Positions 1 to 8,129 are shown, counted from the first letter of the stretch. The stretch is 49,665 nucleotides of DNA from Ignavibacteriota bacterium (GCA_022616555.1 JAKEEG010000043.1:1-49665); one strand, 5' to 3'. Notes: generated from the letters alone by a model not told the origin. A program made the numbers and translations.

Positions 1-1
1 C

Positions 2-1639
2 GTTTCTAGAAACGAGATATATTCGCTGATCGCGCAGAAGGGGGGCGGGCAATTCTCGCGCGAAGTACTGAATCAGGATATCGACGCAATCACAGCATTC
101 TATCGGAATGAAGGTTTTTTGTTTGTGAATATCGATTCCGCTGTCGTTACCTCCGATGATGTGGGACGCGCGGTGGATATCACGCTGCGCATCATTGAAG
201 GGAAGCCGGCGGTGGTGCATTCGTTGGATTTTCGTGGCAACATATCCCTGAGCGCTGAAGAATTGCGTAGCGCAATGGAAACTGCACTTGGAGCAAGATT
301 TCGACAGAGCGTGCTCGAGCGCGACGTCCATGCTGTGCTGCAGCGTTATGAGCGGGCAGGGTATCCTTTTACGAAGGTATCCATCCACAACATCCTAAGC
401 ACGGAGGGCGAAGAACAGCACGACGTACAAGTGGTCTTAAGCATTGAAGAAGGGGAGGCCGTGCGGATTACAGAATTTCTCGTCGAAGGCAATACCACAA
501 CACGCTATGATGTGATTCTTCGCGAGGCGCGGCTCCAGACGGGCGAAGTGTTTCATCCGGACCTCCCGGTCCGGATTCAGCGTCGCTTGCAACGCACACA
601 GTTATTTTCTTCCGTCACAGTGCCTGCCTTGTTTGTGTGTGAAGATGGCACCGCCGGTTTTTCTGTGCGCGTTGCCGAAGGCAACCCAAACAGGTTTGAT
701 GGCGTGGTTGGGTACGTGCCGTCCGTTCGCGCAGGTGAATCCGGCTATTTTACCGGGCTCGCCGATGTGCAGCTTCGGAATTTGTTTGGCACGGGAAGGA
801 AACTTTCCGCTCGTTGGCAACGAGAAAACCAATCGACGCAGGAAATCGAGCTCCGGTACAGTGAACCGTGGGTGGCGTCTTATCCCGTCAACGTCGAAGC
901 AGGGTTCTTCCAGCGTCAACAGGATTCCTCGTACGTACGGCGCTCGTACGACATTGAAGCGGAATTCATGCTGACAGAAGAATTCCGTGTTGGTGCATCG
1001 CTTGCTCAACAGGATGTTATTCCTTCGGAAGGCGGCGCAGGCTTTGTAGTTTCGGAGAGTCAAACGACAACAATTGGCGGATTTCTTTTCTACGATTCCC
1101 GGGACGACGCTCTCACACCCACACAAGGATTCGTGTGCAGAATGGATTATCGGACTGGCGCGAAAAAGCGAGTGCTTGGGCAGTCAACGGCGTCCAGTAA
1201 CACGCAACGCTTTGGCTTGGATTTCGAGTATTATCTTTCTGTTGTCTCTCGGCAAGTGCTTGCAGCTTCAGTCCATGCTCGCGAGTTTCGCTCGGGCGGA
1301 ATGGAGATCAGCGACCTCTTTCGTATAGGAGGCGCGAACACATTGCGCGGCTATCGGGAAGGGCAATTTCTTGGCTCCCGCATCGCGTGGTCGAATATCG
1401 AGTACCGATTCCTCGTTTCTCCGCGCTCGTTTTTTTATCTCTTTGCCGATGCGGGGTATGTTTCCAGTCCGGATCTTGGCGCAACAGGTTCTGCCGCAAT
1501 TGACCAAACGAAAGTAGGCTACGGCGCGGGGCTGCGAGTTGATACTTCGCTCGGCTTGATCGGCGTCAGCCTTGCGTTGGGCGAGGGCGATACCTTCAGC
1601 ACGGCAAAACTTCATTTAAGATTGGTGAATGAGTTTTGA
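2..1639 (+). CDS. Omp85/BamA-family outer membrane protein, 5'-truncated by the window edge
   Basis: The reading frame is open from base 2, so the true start lies before the window. The N-terminal part has POTRA-like repeats, visible as recurring segments such as VHSLDFRGN and ITEFLVEGNTTT. The C-terminal half alternates polar and aromatic strands like a 16-stranded barrel, includes the segment RIGGANTLRGYREGQF (the VRGF/Y-type motif of the Omp85 L6 loop), and ends in LRLVNEF, a typical terminal beta-strand with a final Phe. Omp85 proteins insert beta-barrel proteins into the outer membrane or export substrates. I cannot tell BamA from TamA or an accessory Omp85, because the first POTRA domains are missing. 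No BamA partner genes follow. Confidence 0.85.
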   Translation, partial: VSRNEIYSLIAQKGGGQFSREVLNQDIDAITAFYRNEGFLFVNIDSAVVTSDDVGRAVDITLRIIEGKPAVVHSLDFRGNISLSAEELRSAMETALGARFRQSVLERDVHAVLQRYERAGYPFTKVSIHNILSTEGEEQHDVQVVLSIEEGEAVRITEFLVEGNTTTRYDVILREARLQTGEVFHPDLPVRIQRRLQRTQLFSSVTVPALFVCEDGTAGFSVRVAEGNPNRFDGVVGYVPSVRAGESGYFTGLADVQLRNLFGTGRKLSARWQRENQSTQEIELRYSEPWVASYPVNVEAGFFQRQQDSSYVRRSYDIEAEFMLTEEFRVGASLAQQDVIPSEGGAGFVVSESQTTTIGGFLFYDSRDDALTPTQGFVCRMDYRTGAKKRVLGQSTASSNTQRFGLDFEYYLSVVSRQVLAASVHAREFRSGGMEISDLFRIGGANTLRGYREGQFLGSRIAWSNIEYRFLVSPRSFFYLFADAGYVSSPDLGATGSAAIDQTKVGYGAGLRVDTSLGLIGVSLALGEGDTFSTAKLHLRLVNEF

Positions 1640-1681
1640 TACGAGTTTCCAAAAAATGGGGCAGAATATTTGCTTAGCTTT

Positions 1682-1740
1682 TTCCCCTCCTGACAAAGGA
1701 GGGGTGTCCCGACGTTTTTTGTCGGGACGGGGAGGTTACT
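1682..1740 (+). repeat. Structured palindromic repeat, copy 1 (left of DUF559 gene)
   Basis: A 59 bp unit with two hairpins in tandem: first CCCCTCC-TGACAAA-GGAGGGG, then GTCCCGAC-GTTTTT-GTCGGGAC, then a GGGGAGGTTACT tail. The GGGGAGG of the tail lies 10 bp before the ATG of the DUF559 gene at 1746, so it can serve as its ribosome-binding site. Near-identical units occur at 2191-2249 and 6121-6179. Confidence 0.9.
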
Positions 1741-1745
1741 GCTGA

Positions 1746-2129
1746 ATGACTGAGGTTTTCAACAAGCCAGAAACCAAGCGCTTGCGCAGAATGCTTCGTA
1801 ATAATATGCCCGAAGCTGAAGTAATTCTTTGGTCGAGGCTCAAAAGCAAGAAGGTCTTGGGATGCAAGTTCCGGAGGCAATACGGAGTGGAATTGTATTC
1901 AATTGATTTCTATAGTCCCGAGGTTCATCTTGCTGTCGAAGTTGATGGAGAAAGTCATTTTCATGGTAATGCGGAGGAAAGAGATCAAGTGCGACAAGGT
2001 CTTATTGAGCGGCATAAAATTACATTTTTGCGATTTTCCAATGATGAAGTTAGGAAAAATATCGACGGCGTAGTAGCAGCGATTGAAGAGAAGATAAAAG
2101 AGTTAAGAAGAAACCCCCTGCGACGATAA
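1746..2129 (+). CDS. DUF559 endonuclease-like protein (Vsr-like fold)
   Basis: A 127-residue protein matching the DUF559 family: the N-terminal segment LRRMLRNNMPEAEVILWSRL, the KFRRQYGVELYSIDFYSP core, the EVDGESHFHG motif and the C-terminal LRFSNDEVRKNIDGVVAAI. D54, E65 and D67 look like the acidic metal-binding residues of a PD-(D/E)XK/Vsr-like nuclease. The family is generally regarded as a Vsr-related endonuclease, but its biological role is poorly defined. The gene is enclosed by palindromic repeats: the left unit provides the Shine-Dalgarno sequence, and its last codons and stop lie inside an inverted, diverged unit (2112-2158). No methyltransferase or other restriction partner is adjacent. 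Confidence 0.85.
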   Translation: MTEVFNKPETKRLRRMLRNNMPEAEVILWSRLKSKKVLGCKFRRQYGVELYSIDFYSPEVHLAVEVDGESHFHGNAEERDQVRQGLIERHKITFLRFSNDEVRKNIDGVVAAIEEKIKELRRNPLRR

Positions 2130-2158
2130 AACTGTCGCGTCCCCCTTAGACAGGGGGA
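2112..2158 (-). repeat. Diverged palindromic repeat in inverted orientation (right of DUF559 gene)
   Basis: Read on the minus strand it has the same plan as the 1682-1740 unit: a C-rich/G-rich hairpin (TCCCCC-TGTCTAA-GGGGGA), a second hairpin (GCGAC...GTCGC) with a T-rich loop, then a G-rich tail CAGGGGGTTT. The sequence has diverged but the architecture is kept. The DUF559 stop codon (2127-2129) lies in the second hairpin loop. Confidence 0.6.
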
Positions 2159-2190
2159 CAATAAAACAAAAGTGATCGTGTACGGTCTTG

Positions 2191-2249
2191 TTCCCCTCCT
2201 GACAAAGGAGGGGTGTCCCGCTGTTTTCCAGCGGGACGGGGTGGTTACT
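2191..2249 (+). repeat. Structured palindromic repeat, copy 2
   Basis: Same first hairpin as copy 1. The second hairpin is GTCCCGCTG...CAGCGGGAC instead of GTCCCGAC...GTCGGGAC, so both arms changed together and pairing is preserved. It lies 30 bp before the UbiA-type gene. No nuclease gene follows this copy. Confidence 0.9.
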
Positions 2250-2278
2250 TTCTGTGGCAATGTGCGTGACAACTATTT

Positions 2279-3130
2279 ATGCAAAACATCGGTAGCAAAC
2301 TTAAAGCCTACTTTGAAGTCGCGCGCCCCGGAAATCATATCATTGGGGTGTTAACCATTATCGCCGCCGCATTTTTGGCTGGCGCGGAACTAAGCCAGTG
2401 GGCGCGTATCTTGCTTGCCGCGCTCAGCGCCTCGCTCGTGGCCGCTGGGGGTTACGCGATCAATGATTTTTTCGACGTTGAGATTGATAAAGTGAACCGG
2501 CCCGACCGCCCACTGCCGCGCGGCTCGCTGAGCAAGGAAGAAGTGTGGTGGATGTGGCGGTTGTGTTCCGGCGCGGGGGTCGTTGCCGCGGCGTTCGTCG
2601 GTCCCTACGCGCTTGCCGTTGTGATATGTTGGGTTATCTTGCTATATTTTTATAGTAAACGGTTCAAGCGCAGCGTGCTACTCGGCAATCTCATGATCGG
2701 ATTTGCCACTGGGCTCGCGTTCATCTACGGCGGGGTTGTTGCCGGAAACATTGGGCTGTCTCTCATACCTGCGGCATTCGCGTTTCTTGTCAATCTGGCG
2801 CGGGAGCTTGTCAAAGACATCGAAGACGCCGAGGGCGACGCTCGGGACAAGGCCGTAACACTGCCCGTGAAACACGGCACGCGACCGGCTCTCGTGCTTG
2901 CCTCGCTGACGTTGTTGATCCTCATCGGCACGACGCTTGCGGCGTACCGGTGGGGAGGGTACAATCTGAGTTATCTCGCAATCGTGTCGCTGGTTGACCT
3001 TTCGTTCATTTGGGTGATTGTTTCCATGTGGCGGAACGCCGCCCCGAAAAACATGCACGTGTTGAGTAACGTGCTGAAAGTTGATATGCTTGTCGGTCTC
3101 ATTGCCATTTATATCGGGTCTGCTACGTGA
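2279..3130 (+). CDS. UbiA-family prenyltransferase, geranylgeranylglycerol-phosphate geranylgeranyltransferase-like
   Basis: An integral membrane prenyltransferase of 283 residues with about eight or nine hydrophobic segments. The first Asp-rich motif NDFFDVEIDKVNRPDRPLP starts near residue 62, and the second, KDIEDAEGD, is around residues 179-187; both bind the prenyl diphosphate through Mg2+. The sequence type resembles archaeal digeranylgeranylglyceryl phosphate synthase, which adds the second geranylgeranyl chain to an ether lipid. FCB-group bacteria have been reported to carry such archaeal-type lipid genes. Chlorophyll or quinone prenyltransferases are alternatives. No strong Shine-Dalgarno precedes the ATG. 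The stop overlaps the GTG start of rnhB, so the two are probably cotranscribed. Confidence 0.8.
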   Translation: MQNIGSKLKAYFEVARPGNHIIGVLTIIAAAFLAGAELSQWARILLAALSASLVAAGGYAINDFFDVEIDKVNRPDRPLPRGSLSKEEVWWMWRLCSGAGVVAAAFVGPYALAVVICWVILLYFYSKRFKRSVLLGNLMIGFATGLAFIYGGVVAGNIGLSLIPAAFAFLVNLARELVKDIEDAEGDARDKAVTLPVKHGTRPALVLASLTLLILIGTTLAAYRWGGYNLSYLAIVSLVDLSFIWVIVSMWRNAAPKNMHVLSNVLKVDMLVGLIAIYIGSAT

Positions 3131-3723
3131 AAGACCTCACCGCCGAACGCACATACTGGCAGCGGGGCATCGAGTACCTCGCCGGCGTCGATGAGGCGGG
3201 GCGCGGACCGCTGGCGGGTCCGGTGGTTGCCGCGGCAGTAATTTTTCCCAAGGACGTATTCATTGACGGTGTTGACGACTCGAAAAAGCTTTCGGAAAAG
3301 AAGCGGGAAGCATTGGAAGTCGAGATTCGGCGGCAAGCAGTGAGTATAGGCGTCGGTATTGTGGAGCATGACGTCATCGACCGCATCAATATCTATCAGG
3401 CGTCGATCCTCGCGATGCGCAAAGCGCTGGACGCGCTGGATATTCGACCGCAGTTTGTTGCCGTGGACGGCAATAGCTTTACGCACGACGCGCTGCCATA
3501 CGAAAACATCATCGACGGCGATGCGAAAGTGTTTACCATTGCCGCCGCGTCCATTATTGCTAAAGTCACGCGGGATAAGATGATGCTCGACTATCACGCA
3601 CAGTATCCGGCATACGGCTTTGCAAAGCACAAGGGCTACGGGACAAAACAGCATCGCGAGGCCATCAAAGAACACGGTTTATGCGATATCCACCGAAGAA
3701 GTTTCCACGTGAAGCTTGGATAA
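3127..3723 (+). CDS. rnhB: Ribonuclease HII
   Basis: Removes RNA from RNA-DNA hybrids and starts ribonucleotide excision in the cytoplasm. The 198-residue product has the family signature GVDEAGRGPLAGPVVAAAVI (catalytic D22 and E23), FVAVDGNSF with a third acidic residue, and AKVFTIAAASIIAKVTRD with the fourth. The length is normal. It starts with GTG, overlapping the end of the UbiA-type gene by 4 bp, and its own end overlaps yraN by 8 bp. The rnhB-yraN order is common in bacteria. Confidence 0.96.
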   Translation: MKDLTAERTYWQRGIEYLAGVDEAGRGPLAGPVVAAAVIFPKDVFIDGVDDSKKLSEKKREALEVEIRRQAVSIGVGIVEHDVIDRINIYQASILAMRKALDALDIRPQFVAVDGNSFTHDALPYENIIDGDAKVFTIAAASIIAKVTRDKMMLDYHAQYPAYGFAKHKGYGTKQHREAIKEHGLCDIHRRSFHVKLG

Positions 3724-4090
3724 GAACACGACGATACGGCTTAATCGAAGAAAACGTGGCGCGGAAGGCGAAGCGCTCGCCGCTAGTTTCCTTGAGCATA
3801 ACGGTCTGAAGATTCTCCAACGCAACTATCGCTACGAGCGCGGCGAGGTGGATATAGTGGCAGAGGACGGCGATGAGCTTGTATTTGTGGAAGTCAAGGC
3901 ACGACGCACGAAATCGTACGGCGACCCGGAAGAATCCGTGACGCCGAAAAAACAACAGCAGATTCGCACCGTCGCGGAAGGGTATTTATTCGAGCACAAC
4001 ATCGACGGCAAGGCGTGCAGGTTCGATGTTGTAGGAATTTTCTTTCGCAACGGCAAACCGGAAATTAATCATCTCAAGAACGCATTTTAA
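3716..4090 (+). CDS. yraN: YraN / UPF0102 family putative endonuclease
   Basis: A 124-residue protein with the Holliday-junction-resolvase-like fold of UPF0102: GAEGEALAASFLEHNGLKIL, then RYERGEVDIVAEDGDELVFVEVKAR, in which E-x(n)-D-x(n)-E-V-K forms the PD-(D/E)XK metal site, and CRFDVVGI near the C-terminus. The biochemical role in bacteria is not settled. The first usable codon is TTG at 3716, inside the end of rnhB. No closer ATG exists in frame before the conserved start. Confidence 0.93.
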   Translation: MDKNTTIRLNRRKRGAEGEALAASFLEHNGLKILQRNYRYERGEVDIVAEDGDELVFVEVKARRTKSYGDPEESVTPKKQQQIRTVAEGYLFEHNIDGKACRFDVVGIFFRNGKPEINHLKNAF

Positions 4091-4093
4091 TAC

Positions 4094-5527
4094 ATGGCCA
4101 TCTTGGATAAGCACACAGCACTCTATACGGATTTCTATCAACTGACAATGGCTCAGGGGTATTTCCTGAGCGGCAAGGCGGATTCGCGGGCGGCGTTCGA
4201 TTACTTCTTCCGTGAGAACCCATTTGAAGGCGGATACGTCTTGTTTGCCGGACTGAGCGACGTGCTCGACGCACTGCAACAGTTCCGCTTCGGTCAGGAT
4301 GATATCGACTATTTACGCAGCGTTGGTTTGCAGGAGCCGTTTCTGAAGTACCTCAGCGCTTTTCAGTTCCGCGGCGATGTTTCTTCTGTTCGTGAAGGCG
4401 AAGCGGTGTTCCCGCTCGAGCCCATCGTCCGTGTTGAGGGGAATATCATAGAATCCCAGGTTATCGAAACGCTTCTGCTCAATTTTTTGAATTTCGAATC
4501 TTTGATTGCGACGAAGGCATCGCGCATCAAGCACGCCGCCGGCAACAGGCGGGTGGTCGACTTTGGCCTCCGGCGGGCGCAGGGGCTCGGCGGCATCCTT
4601 GCCAGCAAAGCGGCAATAGTCGGCGGGGTCGAAGCGACGTCCAATGTCTATTCTGCGTTCCAATGGGGGCTTGAAGTGACGGGCACGCAGGGGCATTCGT
4701 GGATCCAATGTTTTGACACCGAGCTTGCGGCGTTTCGCAAGTTCGCGGAGATTTTCCCGGAGCGTTGCGTGTTGTTGGTCGACACCTACAACACGTTGAA
4801 AAGCGGCGTCCCCAACGCCATCACAGTCGCCAAAGAGCTGGAGCAGCGGGGCAACCGCTTGCTGGCGATTCGCCTGGATAGCGGCGACCTCGCCTATCTC
4901 GGCAAGCATGCCCGTGCCTTGCTGGACGCGGCGGGTTTGCAATACGTGAAAATCGTTGTCTCCAACCAGCTTGATGAATATGTTATACGCAGTCTTCTGG
5001 AGCAAGGCGCGCCAATCGACGTTTTTGGCGTTGGGACGCATCTTGTGACTGGAAAAAATTCTCCCGCGCTCGACGGCGTGTACAAACTTAGCGTGTACGA
5101 CAACAAACCGCGGTTGAAGTTCTCGGAAAATTTCACGAAAACCACACTGCCCGGCTTAAAGAAAATCCTGCGCTTCTCTGATAATGGGGATAAGTTTTAT
5201 GCCGACGCAATAGTGTTAGACGACGAGAACCGGGTCGAGAGTATTGTCCACCCATTTTTCCCGGAGCAGAAAAGCGCTATCGAACGGCTCAAGAGCGAGC
5301 CTCTACTACAAACCGTGATGAAGAATGGCAAGCCGGTGAACGGCCTCGTTCCGCTTAAGGAAACTGTGGCGTATGCGCGGGAGCGGCTCAGCAAGCTCTC
5401 GCCAGAGCACCGCCGGTTTGAGTTCCCGCATGTGTATAAAGTTGGTATCAGTCAGAAGCTGATGACCCTGCGTTCTCAATTGATGGAAGATATTCAAAAA
5501 ACAATCGGTCAAGGAGGTGCGAAGTAA
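4094..5527 (+). CDS. pncB: Nicotinate phosphoribosyltransferase
   Basis: Converts nicotinate and PRPP to nicotinate mononucleotide in the Preiss-Handler NAD salvage pathway. The 477-residue protein starts LYTDFYQLTMAQGYF, typical of the family, has RRAQGLGGILASKAA, and the active-site region GTQGHSWIQCF near residue 200, where His is phosphorylated during ATP use. The length agrees with bacterial type-II NAPRTases. The stop lies 1 bp before the pncA start, so the two consecutive enzymes of the pathway are translationally close. Confidence 0.96.
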   Translation: MAILDKHTALYTDFYQLTMAQGYFLSGKADSRAAFDYFFRENPFEGGYVLFAGLSDVLDALQQFRFGQDDIDYLRSVGLQEPFLKYLSAFQFRGDVSSVREGEAVFPLEPIVRVEGNIIESQVIETLLLNFLNFESLIATKASRIKHAAGNRRVVDFGLRRAQGLGGILASKAAIVGGVEATSNVYSAFQWGLEVTGTQGHSWIQCFDTELAAFRKFAEIFPERCVLLVDTYNTLKSGVPNAITVAKELEQRGNRLLAIRLDSGDLAYLGKHARALLDAAGLQYVKIVVSNQLDEYVIRSLLEQGAPIDVFGVGTHLVTGKNSPALDGVYKLSVYDNKPRLKFSENFTKTTLPGLKKILRFSDNGDKFYADAIVLDDENRVESIVHPFFPEQKSAIERLKSEPLLQTVMKNGKPVNGLVPLKETVAYARERLSKLSPEHRRFEFPHVYKVGISQKLMTLRSQLMEDIQKTIGQGGAK

Positions 5528-5528
5528 T

Positions 5529-6071
5529 ATGAAGGCGTTGTTGGTAGTCGATGTGCAGAATGATTTCTGTCCGGGCGGCGCGCTTGCAGTTCCGGAAGGC
5601 GATAAAGTCGTTCCGGTCATCAATAAACTGCTCGAAAAATTTTCGATTGTCGTTGCGTCTAAAGACTGGCACCCGCATGAGACTGTGCACTTCCAAAAGT
5701 GGCCTGTCCACTGCGTGCATAATTCGAAGGGCGCTGAATTTCACCCGGATTTAAACTCGGTGAAAATCCAACAGGTATTTCTCAAGGGCACGAGCAACAA
5801 AGACGACGGGTATTCGGCATTCGAAGCGACCAACCTTGATTTAGTGAAATATCTCAAGAACAAGGATGTTACGGAGCTGTACGTCGTTGGGCTGGCGACG
5901 GATTATTGCGTCCGTGCCTCGGCTCTCGATGCGATGCAGCAGGGGTTTAAGACGTTTGTGGTCCGTGATGCTGTGGCGGCGGTGAACGTCAACCCAGGTG
6001 ACGACCAAAAAGCTTTTGATGACATGACACGTGGGAAGGTTGTGCTGATTACTTCTGGCGATGTTAAGTAA
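5529..6071 (+). CDS. pncA: Nicotinamidase / pyrazinamidase
   Basis: Hydrolyses nicotinamide to nicotinate, feeding pncB directly upstream. It is a 180-residue cysteine hydrolase of the isochorismatase fold: LVVDVQNDFCPGGALAV with catalytic D8, SKDWHPHETVHF with metal-binding Asp/His, and VVGLATDYCVRASALDA with the nucleophilic Cys. An earlier GTG at 5517 is in frame but touches the AAGGAGG Shine-Dalgarno at 5510-5516, so the ATG at 5529 is the better start; it lies 1 bp after the pncB stop. Confidence 0.95.
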   Translation: MKALLVVDVQNDFCPGGALAVPEGDKVVPVINKLLEKFSIVVASKDWHPHETVHFQKWPVHCVHNSKGAEFHPDLNSVKIQQVFLKGTSNKDDGYSAFEATNLDLVKYLKNKDVTELYVVGLATDYCVRASALDAMQQGFKTFVVRDAVAAVNVNPGDDQKAFDDMTRGKVVLITSGDVK

Positions 6072-6120
6072 TAGTTGTGGTGCGTTGCCAAAGCACTGGG
6101 GCGATTTTTATCATAAGATT

Positions 6121-6179
6121 TTCCCCTCCTGACAAAGGAGGGGTGTCCCGACGTTTTTTGTCGGGACGGGGAGGTTACT
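6121..6179 (+). repeat. Structured palindromic repeat, copy 3 (solo)
   Basis: A near-identical copy of the 1682-1740 unit, including the GGGGAGGTTACT tail, about 4 kb away between pncA and cstA and without an adjacent nuclease gene. It has both hairpins. The distance suggests the unit can be spread in trans. Confidence 0.9.
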
Positions 6180-6218
6180 CTTTGGCTCATCTTGTACAAC
6201 AACAGGAATACTCAATCC

Positions 6219-7988
6219 ATGAATCTTGCTCTCTTGTTATTACTTTCGTTGACGGCTTTAGCGCTGGGGTATTGGTTCTACGGTAGAAAAGTAAGCCGCC
6301 TCTTGGGCGTCAATCCGGAAAACCCGACACCCGCCACGAAGATAAACGACGGGGTGGATTATGTACCCACGAGGCCTGCAATATTGTTCGGACACCACTA
6401 TGCTTCGATTGCAGCGGCGGGACCAATTGTTGGTCCAACGCTCGCGGTCTTCTACGGAGTTGTGCCCACCTGGCTCTGGATCATCCTCGGCGTTATTTTT
6501 ATCGGCGCGGTGCATGATTTTAGCGTGTTGTTTGTCAGTGCGCGAGAAGGCGGAAAATCCATTGCCGAGATTGCCCGCAAAACTCTTGGCAAAAAGGGAT
6601 TCATCTTTTTTGTCGCATTTGCAATTCTGTTATCTATTCTCGTAACTGCCGCGTTTCTTCAGCTTGCCGCGGTTGCGTTGACCTCAACGTACCATCTTGA
6701 GGGACTAAACCTTCCCATCGACCAGTCGATGATTCGCACTGACATTATCGACGGGCAGCATTACGCGAAACTGGGCGGCATCGCCTCCACCTCTGTTGTT
6801 ATCATTACGCTGCTCGCACCGTTCATGGGCTACCTCCTCTACCGCAAGAACATGAACATCGGGCTCATGAGTGCCCTGGCTCTTGGCATCACTCTGCTTT
6901 CCGTCATCATCGGTTTTGAAATGCCTGTTACCTTAGACCCTGCGACGTGGATGGTGATCCTGAGCGTGTATATGATTTTCGCCGCATGGCTGCCGGTGTG
7001 GTTGGTACTGCAGCCACGGGATTTCATCAACGTACACTTTTTGTATATCGGTTTGTTTGCAATGTTCTTTGGCGTGTTGCTGAGTGGGTTTCAGGGTTTC
7101 TCTACAGATGCGCCCGCGTTCAATTTAGGGGCGGATAGTGTGTCTGCATTAGGATGGACATGGCCCTTCCTTTTTGTCACGATCGCCTGCGGGGCGTGTT
7201 CCGGCGCGCATAGCTTGATTGCCAGCGGCACGACATCTAAACAACTCGCCAACGAAAAGCACGCCGTAACCATCGGCTATGGCGGAATGCTGCTTGAAGC
7301 CGTTCTCGGCATACTCGTGACGCTCTGTATCATCGGTGGATTAGGTTTTGCTGAATACCGCTCACTCGTATGGCCCACAAACGCGGCGGGTAATTTCACT
7401 ACCGGTAACGCGCCGCTCGCGTTCGCGTTGGCAGTTGGCAAAACGCTCGACCTCGGCATGGGCATCCCAACGATTTACGGGACAATCTTCGGCATCCTGG
7501 TACTCGAAGGTTTCGTCATCACCACCATCGATACCATTATCAGACTTGAGCGCTATCTGTTCGAAGAGCTCTGGGCGACGCTTTTTGACAAAGTGCCAGC
7601 AATACTTCAAAACAAAGCCTTCAACAGCGCTCTTGCCGTTGGGCTGATGATGCTCTTCGGGTTCACCAACGCATACCAGACTATTTGGCCAATTTTCGGG
7701 ACCGCGAACCAACTCCTTGCTGCGCTTGCGCTCATAGCTGTCACCGCTTGGCTGGTGCAGAAAGCCCGGAAGGCGTACTTCACAGCCATACCTGCGGCGT
7801 TCATGGTGCTCACGACTATTGCCTCGCTCGTCTTACTGCTCATTCGGTACATAGATCGCCGGTACTGGGCGCTGGCTGTCACGGACGTCGTTCTCCTCGT
7901 GCTCTCCATAGGCGTGATTGTGATGACATTCCAGTATGTTTACAAGTTCCGAGCTGGTTTGGCAATCGAGAGCCAAACGCCTAAATAG
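6219..7988 (+). CDS. cstA: Carbon starvation protein A (peptide/pyruvate transporter family)
   Basis: A 589-residue polytopic inner-membrane protein. It opens with MNLALLLLLSLTALALGYWFYG and carries the CstA signature NDGVDYVPTRPAILFGHHYASIAAAGPIVGP in the first 80 residues (family motif FGHHFASIAGAGPI), followed by many hydrophobic helices and LIASGTTSKQLANE in the middle. CstA members take up peptides or pyruvate under carbon limitation; the substrate here is not determined. An in-frame TTG 27 bp upstream is possible, but the ATG at 6219 has an AGGA 11 bp before it and gives the normal family N-terminus. It appears to be transcribed alone. Confidence 0.93.
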   Translation: MNLALLLLLSLTALALGYWFYGRKVSRLLGVNPENPTPATKINDGVDYVPTRPAILFGHHYASIAAAGPIVGPTLAVFYGVVPTWLWIILGVIFIGAVHDFSVLFVSAREGGKSIAEIARKTLGKKGFIFFVAFAILLSILVTAAFLQLAAVALTSTYHLEGLNLPIDQSMIRTDIIDGQHYAKLGGIASTSVVIITLLAPFMGYLLYRKNMNIGLMSALALGITLLSVIIGFEMPVTLDPATWMVILSVYMIFAAWLPVWLVLQPRDFINVHFLYIGLFAMFFGVLLSGFQGFSTDAPAFNLGADSVSALGWTWPFLFVTIACGACSGAHSLIASGTTSKQLANEKHAVTIGYGGMLLEAVLGILVTLCIIGGLGFAEYRSLVWPTNAAGNFTTGNAPLAFALAVGKTLDLGMGIPTIYGTIFGILVLEGFVITTIDTIIRLERYLFEELWATLFDKVPAILQNKAFNSALAVGLMMLFGFTNAYQTIWPIFGTANQLLAALALIAVTAWLVQKARKAYFTAIPAAFMVLTTIASLVLLLIRYIDRRYWALAVTDVVLLVLSIGVIVMTFQYVYKFRAGLAIESQTPK

Positions 7989-8012
7989 CTTTGCTTTAAA
8001 ACCGCATGAAAT

Positions 8013-8025
8013 TGTAGAAATTACA
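8013..8025. promoter_or_regulatory. TGTAGAAATTACA motif upstream of hybrid kinase 1
   Basis: A 13 bp sequence with TGTA/TACA ends, about 105 bp before the kinase start. Close relatives lie upstream of kinase 2 (12852), moeA (22245, opposite strand) and the minor-pilin genes (44647). Its role as an operator is inferred from position only. Confidence 0.35.
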
Positions 8026-8129
8026 TTCTTAGACCTGCAAAATGCCCTAAATTCCTTATAATTCAGGGGTATTTAGCGGCACAGCCGTTGTGCTTCTCTT
8101 GGTAGAACTTTTCAACGAAGGAGAAGTCA

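Noticed and set aside
1746-2129. DUF559 gene as a restriction-modification system
   Set aside because: There is no methyltransferase or specificity gene next to it; the repeat context fits a repeat-associated element better.
1674-2272. Minus-strand frames at 1674-1880 and 1985-2272, with GHPSFVRRG at both ends of the nuclease gene
   Set aside because: They are translations of the palindromic repeat; the same peptide appears wherever the repeat occurs (also 5903-6202), so they are not genes.
1682-6179. CRISPR array formed by the repeated 59 bp units
   Set aside because: The copies are far apart, with genes rather than uniform spacers between them, and no cas genes are present.
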